The position numbers were made by a program, and so were the translations under genes. DNA of 64,000 nucleotides from Ruegeria lacuscaerulensis ITI-1157 (GTDB lineage Bacteria > Pseudomonadota > Alphaproteobacteria > Rhodobacterales > Rhodobacteraceae): assembly GCA_000161775.1 (NCBI GenBank), contig GG704596.1, forward strand, positions 176,425 through 240,424, written 5' to 3'. Below the pieces are notes generated by a model, which saw only the letters and a program-made list of their open reading frames with translations, was not told the DNA's origin and searched no databases. Positions 8,762 to 20,387 of this stretch are shown in pieces. The stretch's first letter is position 1. Each line of letters starts with the position of its first letter.

Positions 8762-9067
8762 TCAACTCGGGCCGAGCACACGCTCTTCGCGCGCGATCGA
8801 CCAATCTATCAGGATGCGCCACAGTCTTTCAGCGAGATCAGGGTCCAGGCCCAGATCGGCCGAGTTTGCACGCACCTTTTGCACCACGTCTTCGACACGC
8901 TCAGGGATTCGGGCCGGAAGGCCCTCGCCCGGCTTCAGCTCGGACGCGCGGTCGATATAGGTTGCGCGCGTCACCAGCAACTCGATCAACTGACGGTCCA
9001 GCGTGTCGATCTGAACCCGCAACTCCTGCATGGTTCCACAGTCCTGCGGCGGTGTCAGAGTGGGCAT
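8762..9067 (-). CDS. Chorismate mutase, AroQ type
   Basis: A 101-residue all-helical chorismate mutase. The N-terminal helix carries the typical [20 protein letters not shown] pattern with the active-site arginine early in the helix, and the second half ([32 protein letters not shown]) matches the family. It converts chorismate to prephenate for phenylalanine and tyrosine synthesis. It is monofunctional, with no dehydratase domain. It lies 55 bases before folD and about 57 bases after fhs on the same strand, so the three are probably cotranscribed. The link between folate and aromatic synthesis here is positional only. Confidence 0.88.
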   Translation of the reverse strand: MPTLTPPQDCGTMQELRVQIDTLDRQLIELLVTRATYIDRASELKPGEGLPARIPERVEDVVQKVRANSADLGLDPDLAERLWRILIDWSIAREERVLGPS

Positions 9068-9124
9068 CGCAATCTCCTCATGGCCCGGGGATTCCCCGGA
9101 CCACGAGATGTCTTATTCAGCGGC

Positions 9125-10801
9125 TCAGAACAAGCCCTCGATCTGGCCTGCGTCATTGAGTCGGATCGTCTCGGCCGCCGGTTTGCGGGGCAGACCGGGC
9201 ATGGTCATGATCTCGCCGCAGACGACCACGATGAAGCCGGCGCCGGCGCTTAGGCGCACCTCACGCACCGGAACCGAATGGCCGGTGGGCGCGCCGCGCA
9301 ACGCCGGATCGGTCGAGAAGGAATACTGGGTCTTGGCCATGCAGACCGGCAGGTTGCCGTATCCGGCCGCTTCCCATTCCTTCAGCTGGTTGCGGATCTT
9401 GGCATCGGCCAGCACCTCGTCGGCGCGGTAGATACGCTTGGCGATGGTTTCGATCTTTTCGAACAGCGGCATCTCGTCGGGGTAGATCGGCGCAAAGTTC
9501 GCGGTGCCGGCATCGGCCAGTTCCACGACCTTGCGGGCCAGATCCTCGGACCCTTCCGAGCCCAGTTCCCAATGCCGTGACAACACCGCCTCAACCCCAT
9601 GTTCGGCGCAGTAGTCCTTGACCGCCTGAACCTCGGCATCGGTATCGGTGACGAAGTGGTTGATCGCCACGACGACCGGCACGCCGAACGATTTCACGTT
9701 TTCGATGTGGCGGCCCAGATTGGCGCAGCCCGACTTTACCGCGCCGACGTTTTCCGCGCCCAGATCGGCCTTGGCCACGCCGCCATTCATCTTCATCGCA
9801 CGCACCGTGGCCACGATCACCACCGCCGACGGCGCGATGCCCGCCTTGCGGCACTTGATGTTCATGAACTTCTCGGCGCCCAGATCGGCCCCGAAACCGG
9901 CCTCGGTCACGACATAGTCGGCCACCTTCAGTGCGGTCTTGGTTGCAATGACCGAGTTGCAGCCATGCGCGATGTTGGCGAACGGGCCGCCATGCACGAA
10001 GGCTGGGTTGTTTTCCAGCGTCTGAACCAGGTTGGGCTGCATCGCGTCCTTCAGCAGAACGGTCATTGCGCCCTCGGCCTTGATGTCGCGGCAATAGACC
10101 GGCGACTTGTCGCGGCGATAGGCCACGATGATGTCGCCCAGACGTTTTTCCAGGTCCTTCAGGTCGTTGGCCAGGCACAGAATCGCCATCACCTCGGAGG
10201 CCACGGTGATGTCGAACCCACCTTCGCGCGGGAAGCCATTGGCCACGCCTCCCAACGAACAGGTGATCTGGCGCAGCGCGCGGTCGTTCATGTCCACCAC
10301 GCGGCGCCAGGCAACGCGGCGCACGTCGATTTCCTGCTCGTTGCCCCAGTAGATGTGGTTGTCGATCATCGCAGACAGCAGCGAGTGCGCCGAGGTGATC
10401 GCGTGGAAGTCGCCCGTGAAATGCAGGTTCATCTCTTCCATCGGAACGACCTGCGCATAGCCGCCGCCTGCGGCCCCACCCTTCATGCCGAAGTTCGGGC
10501 CCAGCGAGGCCTCGCGGATGCAGATCATCGCATTCTTGCCGATGCGGTTCAGGCCGTCGCCCAGACCGACGGTGGTGGTGGTCTTGCCCTCGCCCGCCGG
10601 GGTCGGGTTGATCGCGGTCACCAGGATCAGCTTGCCGTCCTCGCGGTCCTGAACCGAGTTGATGAAGCGCTGGCTGACCTTTGCCTTGTCGTGGCCATAA
10701 GGCAGCAGATCGTCGCTGGAAATGCCCAGCTTGGCCCCGATCTCCTGGATCGGCAGCTTTTTCGCCTCTCGCGCAATTTCAATGTCGGATTTGTAGCTCA
10801 T
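9125..10801 (-). CDS. fhs: Formate--tetrahydrofolate ligase
   Basis: A 558-residue enzyme, the normal family length, that joins formate to tetrahydrofolate with ATP to give 10-formyl-THF. The P-loop TPAGEGKTT is at 67-75, followed by [36 protein letters not shown]-type conserved blocks. The start at 10801 follows an AGGGA site and begins [10 protein letters not shown]; an upstream in-frame extension has no support. With folD in the same strand series it can run formate assimilation, or in reverse, oxidation of C1 units from methylated compounds, which marine Rhodobacterales use widely. Confidence 0.97.
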   Translation of the reverse strand: MSYKSDIEIAREAKKLPIQEIGAKLGISSDDLLPYGHDKAKVSQRFINSVQDREDGKLILVTAINPTPAGEGKTTTTVGLGDGLNRIGKNAMICIREASLGPNFGMKGGAAGGGYAQVVPMEEMNLHFTGDFHAITSAHSLLSAMIDNHIYWGNEQEIDVRRVAWRRVVDMNDRALRQITCSLGGVANGFPREGGFDITVASEVMAILCLANDLKDLEKRLGDIIVAYRRDKSPVYCRDIKAEGAMTVLLKDAMQPNLVQTLENNPAFVHGGPFANIAHGCNSVIATKTALKVADYVVTEAGFGADLGAEKFMNIKCRKAGIAPSAVVIVATVRAMKMNGGVAKADLGAENVGAVKSGCANLGRHIENVKSFGVPVVVAINHFVTDTDAEVQAVKDYCAEHGVEAVLSRHWELGSEGSEDLARKVVELADAGTANFAPIYPDEMPLFEKIETIAKRIYRADEVLADAKIRNQLKEWEAAGYGNLPVCMAKTQYSFSTDPALRGAPTGHSVPVREVRLSAGAGFIVVVCGEIMTMPGLPRKPAAETIRLNDAGQIEGLF

Positions 10802-10966
10802 TGGGCAAGGTCCCTGATTGAATTCCGTGCAAAACCGACGCCAGGCGCCAGTGCTGTTCAACCCATACCGTCGTGTACCGTTCGGGTGGATGTGGATTCC
10901 GACATTTTCCGGCCGCGAAACGGCGTTGGCGGCATTCAGCGGTTTCGAATGGGAAACGCTTGCGCG

Positions 10967-11542
10967 TCAGGGCGACCAGGGGCGCTGATCGGGAACGAAC
11001 AGGGTCAGGGTGTCGCCCACCGCCACCGCGCCCGGTCGTTCGACCCAGGCCGTCACCCCGCGCCGGCCTTGCGCGGCCGGCTTGAACGCAGCGCCATGGC
11101 CGGGCGCGTCGGCCTCGATCTCGCGGCCGGGCAGCACGCAGGGGCGGTTTTCCATGTCGATGGTCAGCGTCATCCCGCCATTGGCCTGCAGGCGAGAGGA
11201 TGGCGGAACATGGGTAAAATCCGTGATCCCCTGCACAACGATGCTGGCCCCCAGCAGGCCCGGGTCCAGGCTGTCGACACCCATTTCTGCTGCGATATCG
11301 GCCAGCTCCTCGGCCGACAGGATCGTCAGCTGGCGCACGTTGCGGATCTCGGTGCCCCGCGGATACAGGTTGCTGACCCGAACGCAGGACGGGCGGTTGA
11401 GCCCTTCGTGGCGCGCGCCGCTGTCGCCCGCGAAATCAAGGTCCAGACGGTCTACCGACCGGGCACGCAGAGAGTCGCCGGCCGGGACATGCCCCAGCCA
11501 GACGATCGTGGCCTTGAAATCGGTTTCGCGCAAAACGGGCAT
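10967..11542 (-). CDS. MOSC-domain protein
   Basis: A 191-residue protein that is almost entirely a MOSC domain, with the conserved cysteine in RPSCVRVSNLY and the C-terminal RRGVTAWVERPGAVAVGDTL segment typical of the family. MOSC domains bind or transfer sulfur for the molybdenum cofactor, or act in reductive detoxification with molybdoenzymes. The start at 11542 has an AAGGAAA ribosome site; the frame runs to 11641 but would cross the ftsH terminator. No molybdoenzyme gene is beside it, so the exact role is open. Confidence 0.85.
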   Translation of the reverse strand: MPVLRETDFKATIVWLGHVPAGDSLRARSVDRLDLDFAGDSGARHEGLNRPSCVRVSNLYPRGTEIRNVRQLTILSAEELADIAAEMGVDSLDPGLLGASIVVQGITDFTHVPPSSRLQANGGMTLTIDMENRPCVLPGREIEADAPGHGAAFKPAAQGRRGVTAWVERPGAVAVGDTLTLFVPDQRPWSP

Positions 11543-11604
11543 GGAAATTTCCTTGTCTGACTGTCTATCCGGCGCAGCCTGCGCCCCATTGCAGGAAAGG
11601 CAAG

Positions 11605-11634
11605 AAAAAACCCGGCGCGGTGGCCGGGTTTTTT
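11605..11634 (-). terminator. Intrinsic terminator after ftsH
   Basis: A 12-base perfect inverted repeat (AAAAAACCCGGC / GCCGGGTTTTTT) with a 6-base loop lies 3 bases beyond the ftsH stop. T-runs flank both sides, so it could work in both directions; on the minus strand it ends the ruv-tol-ftsH series and separates it from the MOSC gene. Confidence 0.9.
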
Positions 11635-11637
11635 GCG

Positions 11638-13554
<1,917 letters not shown>

Positions 13555-13630
13555 GAAAAATCTCCCAAAAGACTTCGGCAGATGAGAAGCTGCCGTGTTG
13601 CACCTTAAAATAGAGATGATTGGCGCAGGT

Positions 13631-14884
13631 TCAATGCGATAAAAAGGTTGCGGTAAAAGTGGGATATGCGGGATCGATCCGGGCGGTCCAGCCATCGCCC
13701 GAACCACCAAGCGGCGCGGATACCAGCGTTTCACCCACCCAAACAGCCGGAGTGGCCAGAAGCGCGGCCCGTGGAAGGCCGCGGCTTCGCCAGTCCGGTA
13801 GCTGTTTCAACCCGCGTTCGGCCAAGGCTCGAACTTGTGCCCCCGGCAGGTCCGGCCCGGACACGATCCAGCGCCGATCCCATTGCAATCCGGGCGAGGT
13901 CACAAGGTCGGTCACGGGGTTCAGCTCTCTGCAAAACCACGCGAATTCGCCGTCTGGAACCAAGGCACACCCGCCAATCGTTGTCGGGCGACCTGCAGAA
14001 ACGGCGGAAATTGTCCGATCAACGCTTGCCTGCCGAGGCGGATAGTCTCCGCCCGCGATCCAGCGGACGATGCCAATCACAATCCTGCGCTGCAATTCCT
14101 TGGGCAGCCCTGAGAACCCAGCGCAATCCAGACGTATGCTGCCGGCCTGCTCCACAGTCAGCCGTTGCGCGGTTTCTTGCGTATACTGCGCCAGCGCGGT
14201 GTTTGCGTGGCCCAGGTTCTCGGCCACCCGCGCCAGCGACTCGGCGGAAATGCCAAGTTCAGCCAGCTGACCCAAGCTCTGGCGGGCCTTGATCCTGTCG
14301 AACCGTATGTTCTGATTCGAAGGGTCTTCCATCCAATCGATTGCCTGCGCGACCAGATAGTCGCGAAGCTGGGATCGGGTCGCAAACAAGAGAGGGCGGA
14401 CCAACGCGACACCGTCGAACATCCGGACCACCGGCATGGCCGACAAACCGGTCACCCCGGCCGCCCGCCCCAGGCGCATCAAAACGGTTTCAGCCTGGTC
14501 ATCCGCCGTATGCCCCAGGGCAATGGCGGGGATATCCTGCGCATGCGCCCAGTCCCGCAACAGGCGATACCGGGCGCGACGGGCCTGATCCTGCAAGTTT
14601 CCGGTTCCGTCCCACCCGGTCCATTTCAGGATTTCGTGCGGGATCTCCAATTCCCAGCACAGCGCGGCGACTTTTGCAGCCTCTGCGGCGGACTCGGGAC
14701 GCAGACCGTGGTCCACGGTAGCGGCAAACAGATTTGTATCCGTGCCCTCGGCAATGCGCGACATCAAGTGCAAAAGGGCGGTCGAATCGCTCCCGCCTGA
14801 CACGGCCACCCCCAGCCTGGACGGCAAGGGGTTGGGCAGGCGCGCGCGAAGCCCCGATAGAAGCCTGTCGGCGTCCCGGATCAA
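13631..14884 (-). CDS. tilS: tRNA(Ile)-lysidine synthetase TilS
   Basis: A 417-residue cytosolic N-type ATP pyrophosphatase. The PP-loop SGGSDS is at 29-34 and the DHGLRPES and [15 protein letters not shown] motifs follow. It puts lysine on C34 of the tRNA(Ile) CAU anticodon so that it reads AUA, an essential step. The start overlaps the stop of cpoB by 4 bases, so the two are translationally coupled. Its C-terminal domain is less conserved, as usual. The tilS - ftsH order is widely conserved in bacteria. Confidence 0.93.
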   Translation of the reverse strand: MIRDADRLLSGLRARLPNPLPSRLGVAVSGGSDSTALLHLMSRIAEGTDTNLFAATVDHGLRPESAAEAAKVAALCWELEIPHEILKWTGWDGTGNLQDQARRARYRLLRDWAHAQDIPAIALGHTADDQAETVLMRLGRAAGVTGLSAMPVVRMFDGVALVRPLLFATRSQLRDYLVAQAIDWMEDPSNQNIRFDRIKARQSLGQLAELGISAESLARVAENLGHANTALAQYTQETAQRLTVEQAGSIRLDCAGFSGLPKELQRRIVIGIVRWIAGGDYPPRQASVDRTISAVSAGRPTTIGGCALVPDGEFAWFCRELNPVTDLVTSPGLQWDRRWIVSGPDLPGAQVRALAERGLKQLPDWRSRGLPRAALLATPAVWVGETLVSAPLGGSGDGWTARIDPAYPTFTATFLSH

Positions 14885-15705
14885 GAACAGTCCAACGACG
14901 CCATTTCCTGCGTCGATGCAGCGACAAAGGCCGAGTCCGGGAACCTTGCGGCCACTTCGCCCAAGGTGATGCAGGCTTGCTCGACCTGTCCCAGGCGACC
15001 CAATGCAGCGCCCAGTTCGTACAGGGCCTCGGGCGCCAGCGGGCCCTCGGAATCACCGGTGAAGCTGGCAAGGAAAGCTCGGGCCGCCTCGCGGGTGTCA
15101 CCCAGCGCCTCAAGTGCCTGGCCGCGGCGAAGGCTGGCTTCGGGGGCCAGCGGGCTTCCGGGATATTTGGTATCGAACTGCGCCAACAGGTCCGCCGCCG
15201 TCTGGAAATCGCCATCGGCCAGGGCCTGCAAGGCCGTGTCGAAATCATCCTGTTCGCCCACCGCAAGCTCGACCTGACCGGCACCCTCGGAAGCTGTAGA
15301 CGCGGGCGCGGCGATCTCGGGCGTGCTGCTGTCGCCGCCCAGAGTCGAGGCCGGCTCGCCGTTGAATTCGCAGCCGGGTTCGAGCTCGCACAGCCGGAAT
15401 TCGAGGTCACCGATACGATTGGTGCCATCGGCGACTATGTTCTGGATGCGCTGGTTCAACTGCTCGGTCTGGCGCGTGAGCCGCTGCAACTCGGCCTCGA
15501 TTGCATCCACACGCTCCAGGACCGAGCTGCCGGACAGGTTCGGCGCGGGCGCGCCGGTGGTCGAAAACTCGCGCTTGAGACGTTGGATTTCGACATGCAG
15601 AACCGTCAGTTCTTGCCGAATATCCGCCAGTGTCTGCTGATCCTGCGCCTGCGCTCCCGTGGCGACGGTAAGGACCGCCGCCAGCACCAAACCCGCAAAC
15701 TTCAT
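14881..15705 (-). CDS. cpoB: Tol-Pal system protein YbgF/CpoB
   Basis: A 274-residue periplasmic protein: signal peptide (residues 1-20, ending AQA), a coiled coil at about 22-90 (LADIRQELTVLHVEIQRLKREF...VDAIEAELQRLTRQTEQLNQRIQNI), a Pro/Ala/Ser linker, then about three TPR repeats in the C-terminal half starting near VGEQDDFDTALQALADGDFQTAADLLAQF. CpoB coordinates the Tol system with peptidoglycan synthesis during division. It follows pal after 4 bases and overlaps tilS by 4. Confidence 0.92.
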   Translation of the reverse strand: MKFAGLVLAAVLTVATGAQAQDQQTLADIRQELTVLHVEIQRLKREFSTTGAPAPNLSGSSVLERVDAIEAELQRLTRQTEQLNQRIQNIVADGTNRIGDLEFRLCELEPGCEFNGEPASTLGGDSSTPEIAAPASTASEGAGQVELAVGEQDDFDTALQALADGDFQTAADLLAQFDTKYPGSPLAPEASLRRGQALEALGDTREAARAFLASFTGDSEGPLAPEALYELGAALGRLGQVEQACITLGEVAARFPDSAFVAASTQEMASLDCS

Positions 15706-15709
15706 GTCG

Positions 15710-16213
15710 TTACCCCGCGGTTGAGCCGGTCAGCACCGTCACCGCGCGGCGGTTCTTGGAATAGCATTCCTCGGTACTGCAAATTTCGATCGGGCGTTCT
15801 TTGCCATAGCTGACGGTCTGCAAGCGGTTACCGGCGACCCCGCGCGAGATCAGGAACTCGCGTGCGGCATTGGCGCGACGCGCGCCCAGGGCCAAGTTGT
15901 ATTCGCGCGTGCCCTGTTCATCGGCATGGCCTTCGATGGTGGCGGTATAGTCGGTATTGGCCAGCAGCCAGTCGGCCTGCCCCTGCAGAATGCTCTGTGC
16001 CTCGGACGATAGCGTGGATTGATCGACCGCGAACAATACCCGGTCACCAACCGCCTGCTGGAAATAGGCCGGCGAACGCGGGTCGTTGGGCGAACCCGGC
16101 ACGATCGAGCCTGATCCGCCCCCGGCACCGCCCAGGGCCGAAGGATCATTGTTGCTACAGGCGGTCACCAGCGCCAGCGCGCCCAGTGCCGCAATCTTGC
16201 TCAATACATTCAT
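15710..16213 (-). CDS. pal: Peptidoglycan-associated lipoprotein Pal
   Basis: A 167-residue outer-membrane lipoprotein. The lipobox TAC places the lipid at C19, a Gly/Ser-rich linker follows, and an OmpA-like domain fills the rest (TIEGHADEQGTREYNLALGARRANAAREFL) with the peptidoglycan-binding Asp/Arg residues. It anchors the outer membrane to the wall and partners TolB. The start at 16213 is set by GAGG about 8 bases upstream and the signal peptide; the frame is open to 16258. Its 85-base leader carries a motif also found before tolQ. Confidence 0.95.
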   Translation of the reverse strand: MNVLSKIAALGALALVTACSNNDPSALGGAGGGSGSIVPGSPNDPRSPAYFQQAVGDRVLFAVDQSTLSSEAQSILQGQADWLLANTDYTATIEGHADEQGTREYNLALGARRANAAREFLISRGVAGNRLQTVSYGKERPIEICSTEECYSKNRRAVTVLTGSTAG

Positions 16214-16236
16214 GTCGATCGCCTCTTGTTTCGTAT

Positions 16237-16250
16237 TCTTTGTTTGCCTG
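16237..16250 (-). promoter_or_regulatory. Leader motif shared with tolQ
   Basis: On the plus strand it reads TCTTTGTTTGCCTG, 24-37 bases upstream of the pal start codon. It differs from the sequence just before tolQ (19904-19918) only by one missing T. It may be a regulatory or RNA-binding element common to two transcripts of the tol-pal series. Confidence 0.4.
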
Positions 16251-16298
16251 TCTAACATAGCCGCGGTGCCTTGTGAACTTTGGCCCCCGCAGCCGGCT

Positions 16299-17618
16299 TC
16301 ACTTCAACAGCGGCCCCCACGACGGATCGCTGCCCCCGTCCGGCGTGCGGACCGGGCGCAGGTTGCGGCCCGAGATATCGACCGAATACAGCGAGGATCG
16401 CCCGCTGGCGCCCTGCGTTTCGCGGGTGAACATGATGACCCGGCCATTGGGCGACCAGGTCGGGCCCTCATCCAGGAACGAGGCGGTCAGCAGTCGTTCC
16501 TCGCTGCCGTCCACGCGCATCACGCCGATATGGAAGCGGCCCTTGTTCTGCTTGGTAAAGGCGATCAGGTCACCTCGGGGCGACCAGACCGGGGTGCCAT
16601 AGCGGCCCTGGCCAAAGCTGATGCGGGTCGCCTCGCCGCCATTGGCGGGCATCACGTACAGCTGCGGCGTGCCGGACCGGTCACTTTCAAAGACGATCCG
16701 CGAACCGTCCGGCGCATAGCTGGGCGCGGTTTCGATGGCGGGCGTATTGGTCAGCCGCACGCTCTGCCCCGAGGCCAGATCCATCTTCCACAGGTCGGTA
16801 TTGCCGCCCTGCGTCAACGAATAGACGATCGAGCGGCCGTCAGGCGAGAACCGCGGCGAAAAGCTCATGGTGCCGTCCTGCGTTTTCAACTCCTGCTTTT
16901 TGACCCGGCCCACATCCAGCAGATAGATGCGCGGGCGGCCGCTTTCATAGCTGGTGTACAGCAGCCGGTCGCCCGCCGGAGAAAAGCGCGGAGCCAGAAC
17001 GATGGCGGCGCTGTCGGTCAGGTACTGCACATTGGCGCCGTCGTAGTCCATGATGGCCAACCGCTTGCGCCGCTGGTCCTTGGGACCGCTTTCCGACACG
17101 AAGGCGACGCGGCTGTCGAAATAGCCACCCTCGCCGGTGATGCGGCTATAGACCTGATCGGCCACCTTGTGCGCCATCCGCCGCCATCCATCGGTCGGGC
17201 CGGAAAACTGCAACCCGTTGCCCAGTTCCTGCCCCGAAAACACATCCCACACCCGGAACCGCACCGTCAGCGTATTGCCCGAGAGGTTCACCGCGCCGGT
17301 CACCAGCGCGTCGGCGTTGATCGCCTTCCAGTCGGCGAACTGGATCGGGGCCTCGAAACTGTTGACCCGGCTGATGAAGGCCTCGGGCGCGATTTCGCGG
17401 AACAGGCCGGTGCCGGTCAGGTCGGCTGCGATCACGCGGCTGATGTCGGTGGGATATTGCGCGGCCGCCGGGGTGTCGGGCACGAAATTCGGCACCGCGA
17501 ACGGCATCGGTTCGATGATGCCTTGATCCAGCTCCAGCCTCAGCGGCCCTGTCTGCGCAGAAGCTGGGGCCGACAGCAAGGTCAGGCCGACTAGGAGGCT
17601 GGTCAGAAGTCTCATCAT
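16299..17618 (-). CDS. tolB: Tol-Pal system beta-propeller protein TolB
   Basis: A 439-residue periplasmic protein. A signal peptide (residues 2-21, ending ASA) leads into the N-terminal TolB domain ([13 protein letters not shown]) and a six-bladed propeller whose blades show repeats such as [15 protein letters not shown] and [16 protein letters not shown]. TolB links TolA signals to Pal. Two adjacent ATG codons overlap the tolA stop by 4 bases, with a GAGAGGA site inside tolA, so translation is coupled. Confidence 0.96.
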   Translation of the reverse strand: MMRLLTSLLVGLTLLSAPASAQTGPLRLELDQGIIEPMPFAVPNFVPDTPAAAQYPTDISRVIAADLTGTGLFREIAPEAFISRVNSFEAPIQFADWKAINADALVTGAVNLSGNTLTVRFRVWDVFSGQELGNGLQFSGPTDGWRRMAHKVADQVYSRITGEGGYFDSRVAFVSESGPKDQRRKRLAIMDYDGANVQYLTDSAAIVLAPRFSPAGDRLLYTSYESGRPRIYLLDVGRVKKQELKTQDGTMSFSPRFSPDGRSIVYSLTQGGNTDLWKMDLASGQSVRLTNTPAIETAPSYAPDGSRIVFESDRSGTPQLYVMPANGGEATRISFGQGRYGTPVWSPRGDLIAFTKQNKGRFHIGVMRVDGSEERLLTASFLDEGPTWSPNGRVIMFTRETQGASGRSSLYSVDISGRNLRPVRTPDGGSDPSWGPLLK

Positions 17619-18712
17619 TTGATCCGCATCCTCTCGGGATTGAAGGTGATCTCAATATCCTTCCAATGCGCGTATTTGTCAGCAGGAAGGTCGTATCCTT
17701 TGGCGCCACAGCGCAAAATCGCGCGCCGGGCGGCATCAAAAGCCTGTTTCGCGGCCCCCGCCGACCCGCCCGAGCTGTCCAGCATCCGCAGGCTGCCCGG
17801 AACGATCGTGCCGTCGCGGTTCAGCGAAAAACCGACCACGACGACGGTCTGCAGGGCATCCGTGGACAGAGACCCCACGTTCCAGCAGCGTGAAACGGCC
17901 AGGCGCATCGCGTCCTTCTCGCCGCCGGTCAGGGGCGGGCCGGCGGGTTCGTCGGACGCGCCCAGCGCCTCGGCCAGGGCATCATTGATGGCCGCCTGAT
18001 CCTGCGGCGCCGGGTTGGTCGGCGCATCGGCTTCGGCGACGTCGGGCTGCGCAGCCGGTTGCGGGCGGCTGGGCCGGGGCCGCGGGCGGGGCGATCGCTG
18101 CGGCGACAGGTCGTCGCTTTGCTCGGCCTCGGTCACGATCTGGTCGGTCGCCTCTTCGGGGGCGGTCTGGTCCTGCTGTTCCTGCTGGATCTCGGCCCCC
18201 TCATCCAGCGAAACGGCCGGCGATTCGACATCATCGGGCTTGGCATCCGGCGGCGGCGGCGCGATGGGTTCCGGGGCGACCTTGTCGGCGGGACGCGGCT
18301 GAGCCTCGGGCAAGGCAGGCAAAACGGTCACCTCGGGCTCGGGCTCGGGCTCAGCCAAAACCGGAGGCTGTTCGATGATTTCCGGCTCGGGCGGCGCCTC
18401 GACCGGCTCAGGCTGCGGCTCGGGGTCCGGTTCCGGAGGGCTCACGGGTTCGGGCCGGGGCTGCTCTTCCTCAACCGGCTCAGGAGGTTCGGGCGCCGGG
18501 GGTTGCGCGTCCGGGGCCTCGAGCCCGCCGGGCGCCACCGCCACAGCCGGCGCATCCCGCTGCGCGGTGAGCGCGGCAAATTCCTCGGCCGAAATCACCG
18601 AAACTTCCTGCACCGCCATGGGCAGCGGGTCCGAGCGGAAAGCGCCGCCGAACAAGGCCCACCCGATCAGGGTCACATGGGCAATCGCCGAAATCTTGGT
18701 GCCGGTATCCAC
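17615..18712 (-). CDS. tolA: TolA, envelope-spanning Tol protein
   Basis: A 365-residue protein: one N-terminal inner-membrane helix ([19 protein letters not shown]), a long Pro/Glu-rich middle region (about 60-230, many PEPEPEP-like stretches) that can span the periplasm, and a compact C-terminal domain (about 265-365) with the RCWNVGSL and [11 protein letters not shown] segments typical of alphaproteobacterial TolA/TonB C domains. It couples the TolQR motor to TolB and Pal. In enterobacteria the middle is an Ala/Lys helix; the Pro/Glu composition here resembles TonB, but the gene order tolQ-tolR-tolA-tolB settles the name. Confidence 0.9.
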   Translation of the reverse strand: MDTGTKISAIAHVTLIGWALFGGAFRSDPLPMAVQEVSVISAEEFAALTAQRDAPAVAVAPGGLEAPDAQPPAPEPPEPVEEEQPRPEPVSPPEPDPEPQPEPVEAPPEPEIIEQPPVLAEPEPEPEVTVLPALPEAQPRPADKVAPEPIAPPPPDAKPDDVESPAVSLDEGAEIQQEQQDQTAPEEATDQIVTEAEQSDDLSPQRSPRPRPRPSRPQPAAQPDVAEADAPTNPAPQDQAAINDALAEALGASDEPAGPPLTGGEKDAMRLAVSRCWNVGSLSTDALQTVVVVGFSLNRDGTIVPGSLRMLDSSGGSAGAAKQAFDAARRAILRCGAKGYDLPADKYAHWKDIEITFNPERMRIK

Positions 18713-18721
18713 CGCGCGGCC

Positions 18722-19198
18722 TCACTCTCCGCCTTCGTCCAGCGTCGGCCCACCGGTGTCGGTGACCAGGCCGACGTTGGAAAAACCGCCAGCGTTCAAG
18801 GCTCCCATGACCTGCATGACCTGGGCATAGGGGATCGCCCCGTCGGCCCGCAGGAACACACGGTCGCTGCTGCGCTCGGCCGCGATGGCGCGCAGCTTGC
18901 CGATCAGTTCGTCACGCGCGACGTCGGTGGTCTGAATCTGCACCCGCCCATCCGCCGTCAGGGTCACGGTCAGAGGTTCCTCGTTGTCGCCGGGCAAGGC
19001 ACTGGCCGCCGTCTTGGGCAGATCGACCGGAACACCCACCGTCATCAGCGGCGCGGCGACCATGAAGATGATCAGCAGCACCAGCATCACGTCCACGAAA
19101 GGCGTGACGTTGATCTCGGCCATCGGTTGCGACCGTCCGCGACGACGCCCCCGCCGACGCCCGTTTCCGCCCGAAGATTGCTGAACCGCCGCACCCAT
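18722..19198 (-). CDS. tolR: TolR, Tol motor subunit (ExbD family)
   Basis: A 158-residue inner-membrane protein with a basic Arg-rich N-terminus facing the cytoplasm, one membrane helix (about 31-50, PFVDVMLVLLIIFMVAAPLM) carrying the motor aspartate in FVDVML, and a periplasmic ExbD-type domain (VFLRADGAIPYAQVMQVMGAL). With TolQ it forms the proton-driven stator complex. It follows tolQ after one base and precedes tolA closely. Confidence 0.95.
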   Translation of the reverse strand: MGAAVQQSSGGNGRRRGRRRGRSQPMAEINVTPFVDVMLVLLIIFMVAAPLMTVGVPVDLPKTAASALPGDNEEPLTVTLTADGRVQIQTTDVARDELIGKLRAIAAERSSDRVFLRADGAIPYAQVMQVMGALNAGGFSNVGLVTDTGGPTLDEGGE

Positions 19199-19199
19199 G

Positions 19200-19895
19200 T
19201 CAGCTGTCCAACTGGCGCGACAGGATGGTCGCGAATTCGTCGGCGAATGCTTCGTATCCGCCGATGATGTGATCGCTGTCCGCGCTGAGCTTGTTGTAGA
19301 AAATCACCGCCGGAATCGCCGCCAGCAGGCCCAGCCCGGTGGCCAGAAGCGCCTCGGCGATGCCCGGCGCCACGACGGCCAGATTGGTGTTCTGCTGCTC
19401 GGCAATTTCGATGAAGGCGTTCATGATGCCCCAGACCGTCCCGAACAACCCGATGAAGGGCGCGGTGGACCCCACCGTGGCCAGGATCGGCAGGCCCTTC
19501 TTCAGTTTCTCGGCCTCTTTCGCGATGGCCACGTCCATCGACCGGTCGATACGGGCCGTGGCCCCCGCGATCAGCCCGCCATCGTTGCGATGCGACCTGC
19601 GCCACTCGATCATACCAGCCGCGAAGATCTTTTCCGATGCGCCGTCGGGCTGTGGTCCGATCTGCTCGAACAGCTCGTCCAGCGGGTTGCCCGACCAGAA
19701 GGCCTGATCGAATGCCTCCGCCTCGCGCCGGGCCGCACGATAGTTGATCAGCCGTTGGATGATGATCGACCACGACCAGAAGGATGCGACGACCAGCATC
19801 AGCATCACGACCTTTACGATGAATGTCGCGCGGGCAAACAGCCCCCACATGGAGAAATCGATCTCCTGCGCAAGCGCCAGCGTTTCAGCTTCCAT
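19200..19895 (-). CDS. tolQ: TolQ, Tol motor subunit (ExbB/MotA family)
   Basis: A 231-residue inner-membrane protein with three hydrophobic helices and the MotA/ExbB signature in the second half (LPILATVGSTAPFIGLFGTVWGIMNAF ... IAEALLATGLGLLAAIPAVIFYNKL). It forms the proton channel with TolR. It is the first tol gene, after a 108-base spacer from ybgC that holds three copies of a 10-base repeat close to the start codon. A separate promoter in that spacer is possible but no clear -35/-10 pair stands out. Confidence 0.96.
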   Translation of the reverse strand: MEAETLALAQEIDFSMWGLFARATFIVKVVMLMLVVASFWSWSIIIQRLINYRAARREAEAFDQAFWSGNPLDELFEQIGPQPDGASEKIFAAGMIEWRRSHRNDGGLIAGATARIDRSMDVAIAKEAEKLKKGLPILATVGSTAPFIGLFGTVWGIMNAFIEIAEQQNTNLAVVAPGIAEALLATGLGLLAAIPAVIFYNKLSADSDHIIGGYEAFADEFATILSRQLDS

Positions 19896-19906
19896 GAACC
19901 TGCTCT

Positions 19907-19945
19907 TTGTTTTGCCTGACGGCCGTTGTTTGGCCTTGTTTTGCC
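19907..19945 (-). repeat. Three 10-base repeats in the tolQ leader
   Basis: TTGTTTTGCC occurs at 19907-19916 and 19936-19945, and TTGTTTGGCC at 19926-19935 (plus-strand reading); the last two are directly adjacent. Starts are 19 and 10 bases apart. The copy nearest tolQ belongs to the longer sequence shared with the pal leader. Function unknown; a repeated protein or RNA target in the leader is possible. Confidence 0.5.
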
Positions 19946-20003
19946 AGACGCTAACGCAGTTGCGGGCAAAATGCCAACAGAACCACAGGGCCTGAGCAAA
20001 TTG

Positions 20004-20387
20004 TTACATCAATGCGCGAATCTCTGCCGGCAGCCGGATCGGCCTGCCGTCGCGGTTGATGCAGACGGCGGTGACGGTGGCGCGGAAGATCTCGGTTTCG
20101 CCCCGACGGATCAGCTGCGCCATGGTCAGGCGCACGCCCGAGATCGCAACGACCTCGGTCTCGACGATCAACTCGTCATCGAACCTGGCCGAGGCCAGAT
20201 AATCCGCCTCGACCCTCCGCACGACCCAGACGATACCCGCCTCGCGCATTGCGTTCTGGTCATTGCCCAGATTGCGCACCCAATCCGACCGGGCGCGCTC
20301 GATATAGCGCAGGTAGTTGGCATGATAGACGACGCCCCCCATATCGGTGTCCTCGTAATAGACGCGAATGGGAAAGACGTGTTTCAT
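20004..20387 (-). CDS. ybgC: YbgC family acyl-CoA thioesterase (Tol-Pal associated)
   Basis: A 127-residue hotdog thioesterase. The N-terminal YYEDTDMGGVVYHANYLRYIERAR block carries the catalytic aspartate of the 4-hydroxybenzoyl-CoA thioesterase family. YbgC hydrolyses acyl-CoA or acyl-ACP near the inner membrane and is nearly always found at the head of tol-pal clusters, as here. Its start overlaps the upstream unknown gene by 4 bases. Confidence 0.93.
   Translation of the reverse strand: MKHVFPIRVYYEDTDMGGVVYHANYLRYIERARSDWVRNLGNDQNAMREAGIVWVVRRVEADYLASARFDDELIVETEVVAISGVRLTMAQLIRRGETEIFRATVTAVCINRDGRPIRLPAEIRALM

Noticed and set aside
9599-11560. Long plus-strand open frame opposite fhs and the MOSC gene
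   Set aside because: It spans the fhs start, the spacer and the MOSC gene, and has no recognisable domain; typical antisense artefact of high GC.
18300-18480. Repeated GGCTCGGGCTC blocks
   Set aside because: These are Pro/Glu codons of the TolA linker; the repetition follows from the protein composition.
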